Of a stretch of DNA of 64,000 nt, positions 11,773-22,999 are shown piece after piece. The position numbers and the translations under genes were made by a program. Under the pieces are notes generated by a model that was given only the letters and a program-made list of their open reading frames with translations, did not search any database and had not been told where the DNA came from. Source of the stretch: Bettongia penicillata ogilbyi (taxonomy: Eukaryota; Chordata; Mammalia; Diprotodontia; Potoroidae); assembly GCA_023548195.1 (NCBI GenBank), contig JAJHZJ010000221.1, positions 2,896,001 to 2,960,000 on the forward strand, given 5' to 3'. Numbering within the stretch: position 1 is the stretch's first letter; the number at the start of each line of letters is the position of its first letter.

Positions 11773-12591
11773 ACAGAGTGAATTGAATAGGATGGGATCA
11801 TATCTTAAAAAAATGAAGTTAAGCGGTGAGAGAGAAATATATTGGGAGGAGAGAGGAGAAATGGAATGGGGCAAATTATCTCTCATAGAAGAGGCAAGCA
11901 GGAGACTTTTTAGTGGAGGGAAAAAGAGGGGAGCTGAGAGAAAAACATGAAGTTTACTCTCATCACATTCGACTAAAGGAAGGAATAAAGTGCACACTCA
12001 TTTTGGTATGAAAACCTATCTTACAATACAGGAAAGTGGGGGGAGAAGGGGATAAGCAGTATGAAGGGGATGATAGAAGGGAGGGCAATGGGAGGATGGA
12101 GCAATTTGAAATCAACACTCTTGGGGAGGGACAGGATCAAAAGAGAGAACAGAAGCAATGGGGGGCAGGAAAGGATGGAGGGAAATATAGTTAGTCTTAT
12201 ACAACACGACTGTTATGGAAGTCATTTGCAAAACTACACAGATATGGCCTATATTGAATTGCCTGCCTTCCCAAAGGGAATGGGTGGGGAGGGAGGGATG
12301 GGGAGAAGTTGGAACTCAAAGTTTTAGGAACAACTGTTGAGTATTGTTCTTGCTACTAGGAAATAAGAAGTACAGGTAATGGGGAATAGAAAGTCATCTG
12401 GCCCTACAGGACATAAGAGAAGATGGTGACAAGGGAAATGAGGGATGATAGAAGAGAGGGAAGATTGGTGATAGGAGAAATTAGAATGCTCTGTGTATTG
12501 GGATGGGGGGAGGGGACAAATGGGGAGAAAATTTGGAACCCAAAATTTTGTGAAAATGAATGGAAAAAGTTAAATAAATTTATTTAAAAAA

Positions 12592-13365
12592 GGCCCCATG
12601 TTTTGAATGTTCTTTAGCATTCTTTACCCCACTCAGTTCACCCTGAGTTTTAGAGGGCCATGTCAAACTTTTCTATTTACCCTCTATTACATCTTTGCTG
12701 TCTTCTTTGGTACATGGCTAATAAAGTTCTGAAGTGGTTGAATCCCCTAAGCATTCACATTGATCTCTTTAGACAACTCTCCCTTTTCATCTTCACTGTG
12801 TCTTCAGAATTTCATTCTTAAGAAATTCCCATATCTCCTGGGTTGACTTCTGAAGAATCTTAATTCATGGGATGCTATCTATCTTTTATCAAAACCCTTT
12901 GAAAACTGCTCTTCAAAAATTGACAGTATCAGACTGTATTCAACTTTCCTCCTATTAACAATTCTAAAATATAACCACATCCTTCAAAAGTTGTTCTCCT
13001 TTCTACTTTAGCTATTTTATTCTGCTTTTGATTAAACTTTGAGAAAGTGTAATGACTTGTCACATTCAACTTCCAAAGCTGGAATGCTTTAACCCCACCC
13101 ATAGACTTAACCCTAATTGTCTCTGGGGCCAGTGTATTCCCTGGGCAGGGAAAATTATAGGAGCCTTAGGTCAGTAACTTTGTTGCTTCTCCCACTCTGA
13201 CTTTGTAGACTGGATATAATAATCAGGGCTTCTGCTGATCTTTGTGTTACTTCCTTACTTCCAGTTACAAGTGATTGGGTTTCTATCCTATACCTCCGTG
13301 CTTTAATTCCCTGTTCATTATATCTGTTCTCCTGGAATTGAGGGGGTGGTTTTTCTCCCTTATGG
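12592..13365. other. No recognisable gene
   Basis: Flank downstream of the element. Some pyrimidine-rich segments could be decayed LINE 3' UTR, but no clear signature was seen. Confidence 0.35.
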
Positions 13366-13560
13366 TAGAGAGAGAATTAGACTAGGAATCAGAAGTTCTG
13401 AATCAAATTCTGGCTTCATAATCCACTTTTACTATCTGTGTGATATTAGATAAATTATTTCACTTCCCTGCTCTTCAGTTTTCCCATCCATAAAATGAGG
13501 GGATTATATTTAATTACCCAAAAGGTCCCTTCTCCCTCTAGATCTATGATTCTGCTCGTT
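13366..13560 (+). repeat. MIR-like CORE-SINE
   Basis: Sense order is visible: 'gaatcagaagttctgaatca', 'ctatctgtgtgatattagat', 'cagttttcccatccataaaa' and then a 'ggtcccttctccctctagat' end. Confidence 0.75.
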
Positions 13561-14690
13561 GGTGATGATTAAGTGCAGAAATGAAGCTCCCCTCATTGAT
13601 TTCTTCCACCTTTTGATGGATGAAATTATTGTTGAGTAAAGTCAAGAAATTATAATCTGCTCTGCTTTGAGCAGAGAGAGGGTGCCATCAGTGTTCTAAT
13701 AATTCAAGACTAATAATTACTGGGTCTTTTCTCCATGCTGGATTTGTGATCTGTTTTCCAAATTCCTCATTAATTTATTTTAATTATCTAGAAGTTAGGA
13801 GTATATAATGATGGTATTGTTCTGTTTCTCTCTCCTTACCCAAATGATCTCTAACATGATTTCCTTACATTAATTTATTTTCTTCATATATCACACTGCT
13901 CCATCACCCCTATTTTAGGCATTCTGTTGAATACTCTATAACCACATTCTGCTCATGATTTCTACTCTACCAAGTCCTAGTGATGCCTGTGAGGTCACCT
14001 TTGCTTACTTGTTCTAGTTTTCTTCTTTTCTGTGCTGATTATCCATACTTGGTGCATCTGTGTTTAGTCATCTGAGGCCATTGACTTTTTTCACTGGATC
14101 TTCTTCAACATGGCCATCCATGGAGTCTTGGTTAGTCCTACTTATATTTTTGTTATATCTGCTAATTTTTCCAATGAATTATCTCTTACATGTCTCCCTT
14201 CATTTCCATTCTTATTGCTCTCCTTGAGCATCACCATAACAACTCACTTTTGGGCTACAAAAATAGGGTTTCTGTCCAAGTCCCAAAAGCTAGTTGGCCC
14301 AGTCGGTTAGAGCATGGTCCTAATGAGGCAAAGGGCTCAGCTGGCACCCCTGTTTGGCTCGGTCTGCTTTGCTCTTCTTCTAACTACTGCCAGCCATCCT
14401 GAAAATGCATGTTATTGGTCACAAGGGAAAACAGGTGACAGAGTATAAATAAAACAGGGTAAATCTGCTCCTACAACTAAAAAAGAAAACAAACCCAAAT
14501 TATGGTCCCTGCTGATGGTGGGTCAGCACTGTTATCTTTGAATGGAGATGATTACATTTATTATATGCCACTGTTTGACTGTTTACAAAAACAAATTTTT
14601 ACAAATCTTATATTTCATAGCACAGATTCAGATTTTGCCAAAAGCTTTTGCTTTGATTGACACCTCTAAGGGATTAAAAAAATTATTTGT
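13561..14690. other. No recognisable gene
   Basis: Mixed sequence. Two overlapping frames of 66 and 70 codons at 14110-14402 show no protein family pattern. Confidence 0.35.
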
Positions 14691-14905
14691 GAAATGCCTA
14701 TTATGTTCAGAGCACTCTGCAAAGTACCAGCTGTGAAATGCAATTTAGATACATCCCTGCCCTCATGGAGCTTATAATTTAGTAGGTGAATGAATCCAAG
14801 ATGCCATACACACAATAAACTGTAATATAAAGTAATACATAAGTACAGAATCCAGGTGCAAAGTACTATGAGAGGCCTTAGGGAAGAAAGATGATTATTG
14901 ACTGG
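14690..14905 (+). repeat. Ancient dispersed repeat, 'cagtgctgggatacaaa' family
   Basis: Reads like a decayed form of a repeat whose better copies say 'tactatgtgccaggcactgt' and 'cctcaaggagcttacattct'. Other members are seen at about 30.05, 31.92, 36.48, 49.42 and 63.53 kb, all on the same strand. The family name is not certain; it is an L2/MIR-era mammalian repeat. Confidence 0.5.
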
Positions 14906-15590
14906 ACTAGGAAGGGAGTGGGGTTGAGGAAAGACTTCAAATAAGGCATAAAATAAACTTTAAATTACTTCACAAGGTACATAGGGATGGGGGTATTCCT
15001 TTTATGACCCAGTTTGAGTCCTTCTATACCTTAGTAGACAGCTCCTCCAATTTGTATACCCAATATATTTTTAAAAAAAAATCAAATATTCCCCCCTCCA
15101 GAATAACAATAACCACAAAACAACAAAAAAAATGAAATAATTCTATTTGTAAGTATGTTTCTATTATAAACCTTGGCATTCACAATTATTAACTGTCCTA
15201 GTTTATGGATTTTCTAGTTCTAACATTTCCTGTGGCTATCAACTATGTCTGGGCTTTAGCTATGTCTGTGCTCTTTGGAGATGCCTTTGCTTTAATGAGC
15301 AGTCTCATCTCTTCTCGTGGCTAGCCCCCCTGCAGCTGTTGTTTGCCCATCAGGACACAGTCATACTGAATTGCCTCAAATCGTGCCTCCTGGGGCATTT
15401 CTATGGCCCACCTTGCTCATAGATGGCCTAAGTCAGCTCTGTACACTGCAGCTGCTGAAGAGGGTTTCCCGCTCTCATTCATCCTTCGCACGTTTGTGAG
15501 ATTGTGTTGCCATTTACAAGCCAGCGGACTTGAGTATACTCCAGAATTCGTTACTGGGGATCCTGTATTGTTGTCCATAGGATCATAGGA
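14906..15590. other. No recognisable gene
   Basis: No repeat or coding pattern stands out. Short overlapping frames at 15317-15588 have no recognisable domain. Confidence 0.35.
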
Positions 15591-15775
15591 TCAGGATATG
15601 GAGCTCTAAGTGATCATCTGATCCAATGCTCTTATTACAGAAGGGGAAACCAAGGCCCATGGAGGTTAAATGACTTTCTCAAGGTCATAAAGGTAGTAAA
15701 TAAAGGCAGGATTTGAACCCAAGCCCTTTGACTGCAAATCTAATGCTCTTTCTCACTTGACTGCCTCCCTGAAGA
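15591..15775 (-). repeat. MIR-like CORE-SINE
   Basis: The antisense CORE 'gactttctcaaggtcataaa' is followed by 'aggatttgaacccaagccct' and the head near 'ttgactgcc'. Confidence 0.75.
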
Positions 15776-15894
15776 ACTTGGAGCAAGAAAAGCAAATGCC
15801 TCTGGTAGTAGGTCATGATAAAATTGGAGTTTCCTTCCTTTTTAGTGTCTTCTTGGAATGGCAGGGGCAGTACAGCTCTGCCTCTATCCCAGAC

Positions 15895-16195
15895 AATTGC
15901 TCCCAGCACTTGGTGGAACAGCGAACCTGGAGTCAGGAAGATCTAAGTTCAAATCCAGCCTCAAATGCTTACTAGCCATGTGACCCTGGGACATTTACTG
16001 TCTACGTCAGTTTCCTCAATTATAAAATGGGGGTAATAATAGTAATAATAATAAATAATAATGCTCACCTCCCAGGGCTGTTGTGAAGCTCAAAAGACAA
16101 AACATTTGCATCAAATGACTGTAATTTGTATCCTAGCACTTAGCGTAGCTCCTAACATATAGTAGGCACTTACTAAATGCTTATTCCCTCCCCTT
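15895..16195 (+). repeat. MIR-like CORE-SINE, nearly complete
   Basis: Runs from 'cagcacttggtggaacagcg' through 'tcaaatccagcctcaaatgc', the CORE 'catgtgaccctgggacattt' and 'aaaatgggggtaataatagt', to an L2-like tail 'atatagtaggcacttactaa'. A TAA microsatellite has grown inside it at about 16033-16062. Confidence 0.8.
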
Positions 16196-16429
16196 ACCCT
16201 TTACCCAGTATCATGTTGTCTTTATATATGCACTAGGACTGTACTCACCCATGTGATTCAATGTCAGGTCTATGTCTTAGAGGTTTTGAGATAAAGAAAT
16301 AGATCTGGGTAGATTCGTCACTGTAGGGAAAAGCCTTAGTGAAGGATTTCCCTTTCGTAGTGAAGGATCTCCCTTTCGTAATGAAGACTGGCATCTTATC
16401 TACATCTTACGGTATTAGAGAATTCCCTG

Positions 16430-16995
16430 TCTATGCTTCAAAGTCTTGTCAAAACTTGGACACTCCCAGAATTGCAGAATCTCAGAAATTGAAGGGCAAG
16501 CAACTCCAAACCATATTTGAAAGGCTCCTCTATTACATCATACCCAGTAGGTTACCACTCAGGCTCTGCTAGAAGATTCCCAGGGAGGGGGAACTCACCA
16601 CCTCTTGAGGTGTGCTATCCCACTTTTAGATGGCTTGTTATCAACTTTTTCCTAATACTAAGACTAAATTAAATTAACATCTTTGCAACTTCTACTTAGA
16701 GTCTCTACTATATGGGTCATTCAATGTGTTCTTCAATGAGTGACTAGCCATTACACACAAGACTATTCTTTACGGGAATCCCTTCATCTTAGGGACACCC
16801 TGGCCATGTATTTTCCTATGGCAACATGACTTAGGGTCAGTGTCCTAATCCATCTTTTGACTGTCCAAAAGTGGAATGTGCTGCCTTGAGAGGTGGTGGC
16901 TTCCACCTCCTTGTTAGCCTTCAAGTAGAACCTAGATGACCATATGTTGGTACATTATAGTGGGGATACCTACAGCTGTGACTTATAAGATGACT
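16430..16995. repeat. CR1/L3-like LINE 3' region fragments
   Basis: Two adjoining pieces. One (about 16430-16710) has 'gaactcaccacctcttgagg', 'tatcccacttttagatggct' and 'ctttgcaacttctacttaga'. The other (about 16850-16990) has 'gccttgagaggtggtggctt' and 'cctagatgaccatatgttgg'. Both match the layout of mammalian L3/CR1 3' sequences. A similar pair occurs at about 37.1-37.6 kb. Confidence 0.5.
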
Positions 16996-16999
16996 CACT

Positions 17000-17440
17000 C
17001 TTTTCTAGAGGGAGAGTTTTATGTGTATTTGGGAGTGGTGTGTTTCCCATTTCCTGGCCCTTAATAATATTTTACTGAAAGTATTGCAAGTTTTGACCCG
17101 AAGCTCTTTTATACCTTGTGTTATTTATTCTCTGACTGTTTCAAGGGTGATAGTTTTCTCTGATTCCAGTCAATCACAACTATTAGCTCAGTACTTGGGT
17201 TCTTTGGGCACTGATCACTGAACAAGAGGAGCTGATAACTCAGTGGATCTTTAAAAAGGGAGCAGCTTGCCCCAGGTTTCTCTTCTCTTGGCCTCAGAGG
17301 ATGTAGATCTCCTTTGAGCCTCTTGCTGAAGGGGTGGGATTGAGTGGAACTCCTTGTTGGGGTAATGTAATTTAATTAGAGTTAAAGATCTTCCTCATCC
17401 ATCAGTAGGCCTCAGATTTCTTTTATTAATTTCTAATGAG
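17000..17440. other. No recognisable gene
   Basis: A 66-codon frame at 17021-17221 has no recognisable domain. Confidence 0.3.
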
Positions 17441-17599
17441 GGACTGGGTCATGAGGGTCATGCCCTCAAGCTCTGAAAAGTGTACATATACTCTGAGGTG
17501 AGGCTCCTTCTTTGCAAGAAGGTTCAGATGACACTCTGGGTAGCCATTAAGAAGCCCCCCATCTTTGAGAACCCAGATATTGATGTTTTTCTCTCTCTG

Positions 17600-17800
17600 G
17601 TAACTGTGTATCCATGAAATGGTCAGACAGTTGGATTTGTCTGTTGATCTGTGATGTATGTATTGCTTATGATCAGATAGTTAGAAGCCTTATCTGTTGG
17701 TCTTTATTTCTCTGCTTGTATTTTCTCTGTTGGTGAATGTAATTAAAGTAGATTGTTGACCCTTTCCTTTTAGAAAAGCAGATTTAAGAACCTGTACACA
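17600..17800 (+). repeat. LTR-like dispersed repeat, copy A
   Basis: About 180 bp closely resembling 53105-53295: shared blocks include 'tctgttgatctgtgatgtat', 'gttggtctttatttctctgc', 'ggtgaatgtaattaaagtag' and 'ttagaaaagcagatttaaga'. The ATTAAA within the third block could be an LTR polyadenylation signal. The upstream 17440-17600 segment may belong to the same LTR but is not matched at 53 kb. The viral origin is an inference from layout only. Confidence 0.5.
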
Positions 17801-17850
17801 GGTCCTCCTGTGTGTGCTGGGGTGATTACTGCTGCAGGTGGGAAGCAGCA

Positions 17851-18825
17851 CTAGCTCTGTTCCCACTATTTTAAGGGGAGACTATAAAGGAAGGAAACTG
17901 CAGATTCATCATGGTTTAACTCTAGAGGCATTGGCCTATCCTGTTCTGAGTAGGTGTGTCAGTATTATTTGAGTGAAGGTGTAGCTGAGTAGTTCTGTCA
18001 GAGTGATTTAGATGAGAAATGAAGAGGCCCCTTTCTGGATGGGTTCACAGAGTGCCAGGGGTAGAGTGGTTGAGGGTGGAGCACATCCCTCAAGTTCTTT
18101 TCTTGAATCCCCCTTCTGTCAGAAAATGAAAACATAGCAGACAATTACCCAGCAGGGGTGAGGAGACAAGGAAAGGCACAGGGGTGGTGAGTCCACTGGG
18201 TAGTGGGCTGCTCCCATGCCTTTCAGTCTGATCATCCTAATCCGCAGAATGCCTTTCCAACAAAGGAGCTGCCCCATCTCTGTCTGCTGCTTCCTGGATC
18301 AGGTTTCTAGAAATTCATGAAGCTCAGGTTACTCCATGTTTCAATTCTGTGTATCACTTTCAGTGACATTTTCTAAGCAGGGGGCATTTCTGTTTTCAGA
18401 GTCTCACCTCTTTTCCAGCACTTTATCTCCAGCACTCGTCATTCAAGTGCTTAGAAAGCACTTTGCTCTCCTTAGGTACAAGGTGATGAGAGGCATATCT
18501 ATAAAGTAGTGAGACTGGTTTTCTGGCAGACATAGTAGAGGCCACAGCTCCAAATGAATGAGGGCTTAGGGGGAGGAGGGATGGAGAGAAAAGGATTATG
18601 TACTTATCCCAGCGATGCTGCTCTTGCTCAGAGTATGTGTGGAACTTTCCCTTTGGCATTGTCTTCAGAGCTAGTTTAAAAGTCCATTAATGAAAACCAG
18701 TTTTGTTCTTTTATGGTTATCTCTGTGATCATTTTAGATCAAAATTGATATCACTAGCTTTTTTTTAACCTAAGGTAAAACAAAAAGAGGAAAAACACTT
18801 GGTAGAGTAAGAGACCATTATTATT
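17851..18825. other. No recognisable gene
   Basis: Moderately GC-richer unique-looking sequence. A 78-codon minus-strand frame at 18659-18423 has no recognisable domain. Confidence 0.35.
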
Positions 18826-18970
18826 ATCATCATTATCATTATTTGATATTAATTTATCATTTGACAGAAAAGAAAACTGAGGTTCAGAAAGAACAAATGA
18901 CTGGTAAGTGTCAGAGCCAAGATATGAAGCTAGGTCTTTTCACCCCTTGTTCATTCCATTGCACCATGCA
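18826..18970 (-). repeat. MIR-like CORE-SINE
   Basis: (ATT/ATC)n followed by 'agaaaactgaggttcagaaa' and 'gtgtcagagccaagatatga', the MIR antisense pattern. Confidence 0.7.
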
Positions 18971-19129
18971 AGCAGCATCCTGATTTCTCATGTCTTTTGT
19001 TGACACCACTAGAGTTTGAATCCTAGGTAGGTCAAAACATTGGTATAAGCTGGTGCCTGATTCCTACCTAGTTGTCAGCCCCTAAGCAGTTTTTCATTTA
19101 TTTTGCATATATTTTAGTTATCTGGGTAG

Positions 19130-19290
19130 TATTATTTCCCTCCAGTAAACATAAATACCTTGATGACAAGGACTTTTCTTTTTTTTTTTGTCTTTATATC
19201 ACAGATGGGGACCCTCATCACTATCAGTTCTAAACACAGTTTCTGTCACTTAGTAGTCACTTAATGTACCCTTGTTGAATTAAATTGTAT
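19130..19290 (+). repeat. L2-like LINE 3' end
   Basis: 'taccttgatgacaaggactt', a T-run, 'agttctaaacacagtttctg' and 'cacttagtagtcacttaatg' follow the L2 3' end order. Confidence 0.55.
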
Positions 19291-19416
19291 TCTATGAGTT
19301 GTCCCAAAAGTCTAAGTGCAATTTTAAGGTACTAAAGCTTATAGCTTCACTAATGCTTTGGGATATCGCATATAATAGGATCTTAATAAATGGCTGTCAA
19401 ATTGAATTGAATCAAC

Positions 19417-19417
<1 letters not shown>

Positions 19418-19459
<42 letters not shown>

Positions 19460-19465
19460 ATATAT
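19418..19465. repeat. (TA)n microsatellite
   Basis: About 48 bp of alternating TA with a single phase break. It lies at the end of a short poorly defined repeat ('aattgaattgaatcaa'). Confidence 0.95.
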
Positions 19466-19768
19466 GTTTAATTTTTTATAAAACCTTTACATACATTATT
19501 ACTAATAACAGATTTTGTAAAGGGATACCAAGTGTGCATTTAGTGAGAGGGGAATGAAATTCATTACTGTAGCCTATGCCAAGAAAAGTGTGTAGAAAAC
19601 GCAAGGACAGAGCTAGTGGAGGTAGGGGGAGTTTTCTGAGTTGGAACAACTTAGAAGTTCATAATAAGAGATTTTGGTATTCTCTAGTTTAATAGGAAGC
19701 TAATACAATTGTTGAACCAATGGGGAGCAAGAAATAGAGTTAGGTGTTAAGGCTTTGATTAATTTGTA

Positions 19769-20087
19769 GCATGTGTGTTAGTCCTTCATTGCCGAAGAAG
19801 ACCATGCCATCAGGGAAATGATGACACGACTTGCATTTGACTTTTGTTTTGAATGAGGGAGGGCTGTGCAAGGTCACCAGCCTCACTTCTCCTCTAGAGT
19901 CATCTGAATTCAGTGACCAGATGTTCGTCAGGATGACTGGAGATGACTCAGGATGAGGTAATTGGGGTTAAGTGAACTTGCCCAACGTCACACAGCTAGT
20001 GAGTGTCAAATGTCTGAGGTAAGATTTGAACTCAGGTCCTCCTGACTTCTGCACTGGTGCTCAGTCCATTGCACCACGTAGCTGCCC
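19769..20087 (-). repeat. Hairpin-tailed SINE, copy A
   Basis: On the minus strand: head 'gggcagctacgtggtgcaat', 'tgagttcaaatcttacctca', 'ctagctgtgtgacgttgggc', 'ttaaccccaattacctcatc', then a long body ending in 'ggtcttcttcggcaatgaag', which can pair with itself. It is flanked by the direct repeat AATTTGTA at 19761-19768 and 20088-20095, which supports retrotransposition. The tail resembles the end of the RTE LINE at 57.99 kb. It is likely a WSINE-type marsupial element; the name is tentative. Confidence 0.85.
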
Positions 20088-20094
20088 AATTTGT

Positions 20095-20650
20095 AAAGGT
20101 CAGAAAAGGAATGGAAGTAGTCTATGGAAATTTTGAATACAGTCATATTTCATGAATAGGCTGATTACCCAATCTTCTTGGACAACAAGGAAAGTGAACT
20201 AAAGATTCTAATGCAAATAGGGAAATATAATCACATTGTTATAATTAAAATTTGGTGGGATGGAATATACAGCTAGGATAACTCTGGAGAGGTAGAGCTT
20301 GTTTATAAAGAATGGGTCTTATAAAAGAGGGGCTAGAGTAACATTAAGAATAAGAGACAATGGGGACAGAAACAGAAGCAGCAGTGTCATTACTATTAAC
20401 CACCTGGACAATAGGAGGAAATAACTGAGGAGATCGTGAACTTGGCACAAGGCATGAAGTAGTACTAATGAAAGCCTTCCATTCTCTGTATATCTGTTGG
20501 ACTCTTTCTCTGCCAAAAGTAGATCAGCTACCAATTTGATTGCTCTTATGTTAGTTTCACCCTTTAAAAGGTAAGGAAAGGAGTGAGAGCAACTGCTATT
20601 ATTGGACTGACTTTCATCAGCAAGGAGGTGCAAAATGGCGGCTGAAGTAG
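20095..20650. other. No recognisable gene
   Basis: A 104-codon minus-strand frame (20633-20319) has no recognisable domain and is probably a chance frame. Confidence 0.35.
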
Positions 20651-20654
20651 AAAT

Positions 20655-20885
20655 GGTGGTGCATCTTCATAGAATGTAAGCCCATGGCAGGCAGGGATTG
20701 TTTTAAATTATGTCTTTGTCTCTTCGGTCAGTAGCATAGGGTCTGTCATAACTCTGAAATAATATGGATATTCCCATTTGACAGAAAACTGAGGCTCAGA
20801 AAAGGGCAAATAACTGGTGTCAGAACCAAGATTCAAACGTAGATTTTTTCACGCTGTGCTCATTCAATAGTACCATGCATGGTAC
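20655..20885 (-). repeat. L2 tail followed by MIR-like SINE
   Basis: 'gtaagcccatggcaggcagg' and 'tagcatagggtctgtcataa' suggest an L2 3' end. 'agaaaactgaggctcagaaa' and 'gtgtcagaaccaagattcaa' then form an antisense MIR. The second half strongly resembles 18880-18965. Confidence 0.6.
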
Positions 20886-20913
20886 ATTCCCTCATTGGAG
20901 GGAAGTGACCTCT

Positions 20914-21076
20914 AGGGGTGGGGAACCTGCAGTCTCAAGGACACATGCAGTCCTCAAGTGCGGACCTTTGATTGAAAACAAACTTCACAGAACAAATCCC
21001 CTTAACAAAAGAATTTGTTCTGTAAAACTTGGACTCAGTCAAAAGGCTGCACCCAAGATCTAGAAGGCCACCCCTG
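20914..21076. mobile_element. Palindromic non-autonomous DNA element, copy A
   Basis: Starts AGGGGTGGGGAACCTG and ends CCACCCCT, so the outer 8 bp are inverted. The centre is a long imperfect palindrome: 'aacaaatccccttaacaaaa' is followed by 'gaatttgttctgtaaaactt', and the left arm is mirrored in 'ggactcagtcaaaaggctgc'. A closely related sequence lies at 45020-45220. This is a MITE-like fold-back, perhaps hAT-related; no 8-bp target duplication was found. Confidence 0.65.
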
Positions 21077-22375
21077 ATCCATACCACTTTGGAACAAAGG
21101 AGAAGAAAGTCATGAATTATCTGGTATGACCTCTCAACTTTGGGAGAGAAGACTTCAAAGGCTTCCAAGAAAGGATTGCTAGGAGCCCATACACCAAAAT
21201 TCTAAAGGGGAAGTTAGTCCAAGAGGTATGAGAAACTCCCAGAATGAAATTCTGGAAAGGAAAAGAGAAACAATTCCAATAAAGAGGAAAATGCAGATGC
21301 TGAAGAGTAAGAGCTGGGAAAAAAGAGTGGAGATGTCCAACGAAACTTATGTGGGTGAATGGGAACTCATGAAAGAACTTTGGCTTTAAAAAGATAAACC
21401 CAAGAAAGATATGATTTAAAAGACATGGGAAGACATAGAAATTGATACAGAATAAAATCATCAGGGTCAGAAGAACAATTTATCCTACAGCATTGATATC
21501 ATAAAAATGAATAATTGTGATGATTTTAATAGACTAAGAATGAAATGAGCAAAACTAGGAGAAAAATTGATACTATAAACACAGGTTCTGAAAACTGAAA
21601 GAAATATGAGTATGACTCCATTCATGATTCTAGAAGACCAGTGTTGAAACATGCTATCCATTAAAGAGAGGGGATGGATTTAAGGAGTGGAATGAGATAT
21701 GCATATTTTTGCATTCATACATTGTTTTGCTTAATTATTCATATGTCAAAAGAAATATTTTCCCCCTTTTTTCCCCCAGTGGAGTGGGGATGATAGAGGG
21801 AGGGAGAAAAAATAGATTCTTGCTAATTTAATTTTAATAAAGTGGAGAGGTACAGCAAGTACTACAGATATGAAATGTTGCATTCATTTTCAGATGAAGT
21901 CAACTCTTTTATCTCATTACAAGAGATCGATCAAGAAGTGGGAGTAATCTATAAATGTTTGTATTGTAAATATTTTTGTTTATGAAAACAAAACACATTG
22001 ATAAAACTTTAAAAGGGAAATAAAAAGGCATGGAATCTGGAAGCAGGGACAATTAGTAGAGGAATAATTCGAAAAGCGACATGCAATCCTAGAACAACAG
22101 TGTTAGTGCAAAAGCTCAGAATGATCTGAGGGTAGCAAGGAATACTAAAGATAACAAAACATTTTAAAGCTCTGTTGAAGAAGAAAAGGGAGATCAAAGA
22201 AGGGACAGAACTGCTGGTTGGTGTGAGTAGGGTGATTATAAAGCAAAGAGGACAATTATGTAGTTCATGATACTTATCTAAAGGGTGAATCTGAACTGAA
22301 AAAATTCTCCCCTCCTCATAAATGTGATGGTTAGTGACCACAAGTATGGATATTTTTGCTTGTTAAGAGGACAAA
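21077..22375. other. A-rich stretch, no gene recognised
   Basis: The 114-codon (21461-21117) and 110-codon (22341-22009) minus-strand frames are in A-rich DNA and show no family pattern. It may be an old LINE or a processed-type insertion (A-rich, 'aataaa' at about 21834-21841), but this could not be supported. Confidence 0.35.
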
Positions 22376-22379
22376 GATG

Positions 22380-22560
22380 GATACTGACTAGGTCTCTGGG
22401 TCTAGGCTACCCCAGGATAATTTGGCTGGTTTGGAGCCAAGTCTTCATGCCTCCAAGAGGAAGATCAGTGACTGAGGTTGCTTCCAGTGTAATTTGGTTA
22501 CCTAGGACTTCTGAAGGACAGACTCCTGTGGGAGGAGTCATTCCTTTGTGCTGACTTTTA
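22380..22560 (+). repeat. Possible LTR fragment related to 26.9 kb LTR
   Basis: Contains TGACTAGG near its start and then TACCCCAGGATAATTTGG, an 18-base string that also occurs near the start of the solo LTR at 26900. The rest does not align by eye. Confidence 0.35.
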
Positions 22561-22587
22561 ACAATTAGCTGACAAACCTACTTAGTC

Positions 22588-22618
22588 TTGTGTGTGTGTG
22601 TGTATGTGTGTGTGTGTC
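22588..22618. repeat. (GT)n microsatellite
   Basis: About 30 bp of GT repeats with one TATG interruption. Confidence 0.95.
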
Positions 22619-22999
22619 TTTTCCCTAATTATAGAACAGAGGATACAAAAATGGACCCAAGTTTGGGGTGTAAGGAGGAGGTAGAATCCTATATAAGAGC
22701 CTAGTCAGAGGATAAAAGGGGGCATGATTAATTTCTGCATGTGGGTGAAAAATTAAGAAATGGAGGTCTTGGGCCCTTTCCTTAAATGGAAAACCTGGGA
22801 GGAGCTCTCTGATGTCCACCTCCCTTTCGTCATCTGAAAGAGGATGGGGCCCTACTGGCAAAGGGTTACTGAAGAGGTGTGTTTCAGAGTTGATTCAAAA
22901 AGATAAGTTTCTGGAGATCATGATGAAGTCCAAGAGAAAGTGGAGGTGCAAAATAACTCTAGAACTGAAACATACATACTAGAGCAGAGACCAGTTGAG

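Larger units (their letters stand above)
10467..12591 (+). mobile_element. ORF1-only L1 (HAL1-like), 5'-truncated copy 1
   Basis: Starts just upstream of ORF1 (the shared leader 'agaagtcaagtaactggctg' precedes the ATG) and runs through a broken ORF1 directly into a G-rich 3' UTR. There is no ORF2 between them. It ends with a polyadenylation signal AATAAA (12573-12578) and an A-tail. It aligns along its length with the full-length copy at 33205-36084, including the CA-rich spacer at about 11726-11772. No long target duplication is visible; only a 7-base AAAAAAG occurs near both ends. It depends on L1 ORF2p in trans (inference from the lack of ORF2). Confidence 0.85.

Noticed and set aside
21117..22341. 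Processed pseudogene of a host mRNA
   Set aside because: The A-rich text and long minus-strand frames suggested it, but neither strand gives a recognisable protein and no target duplication was found.
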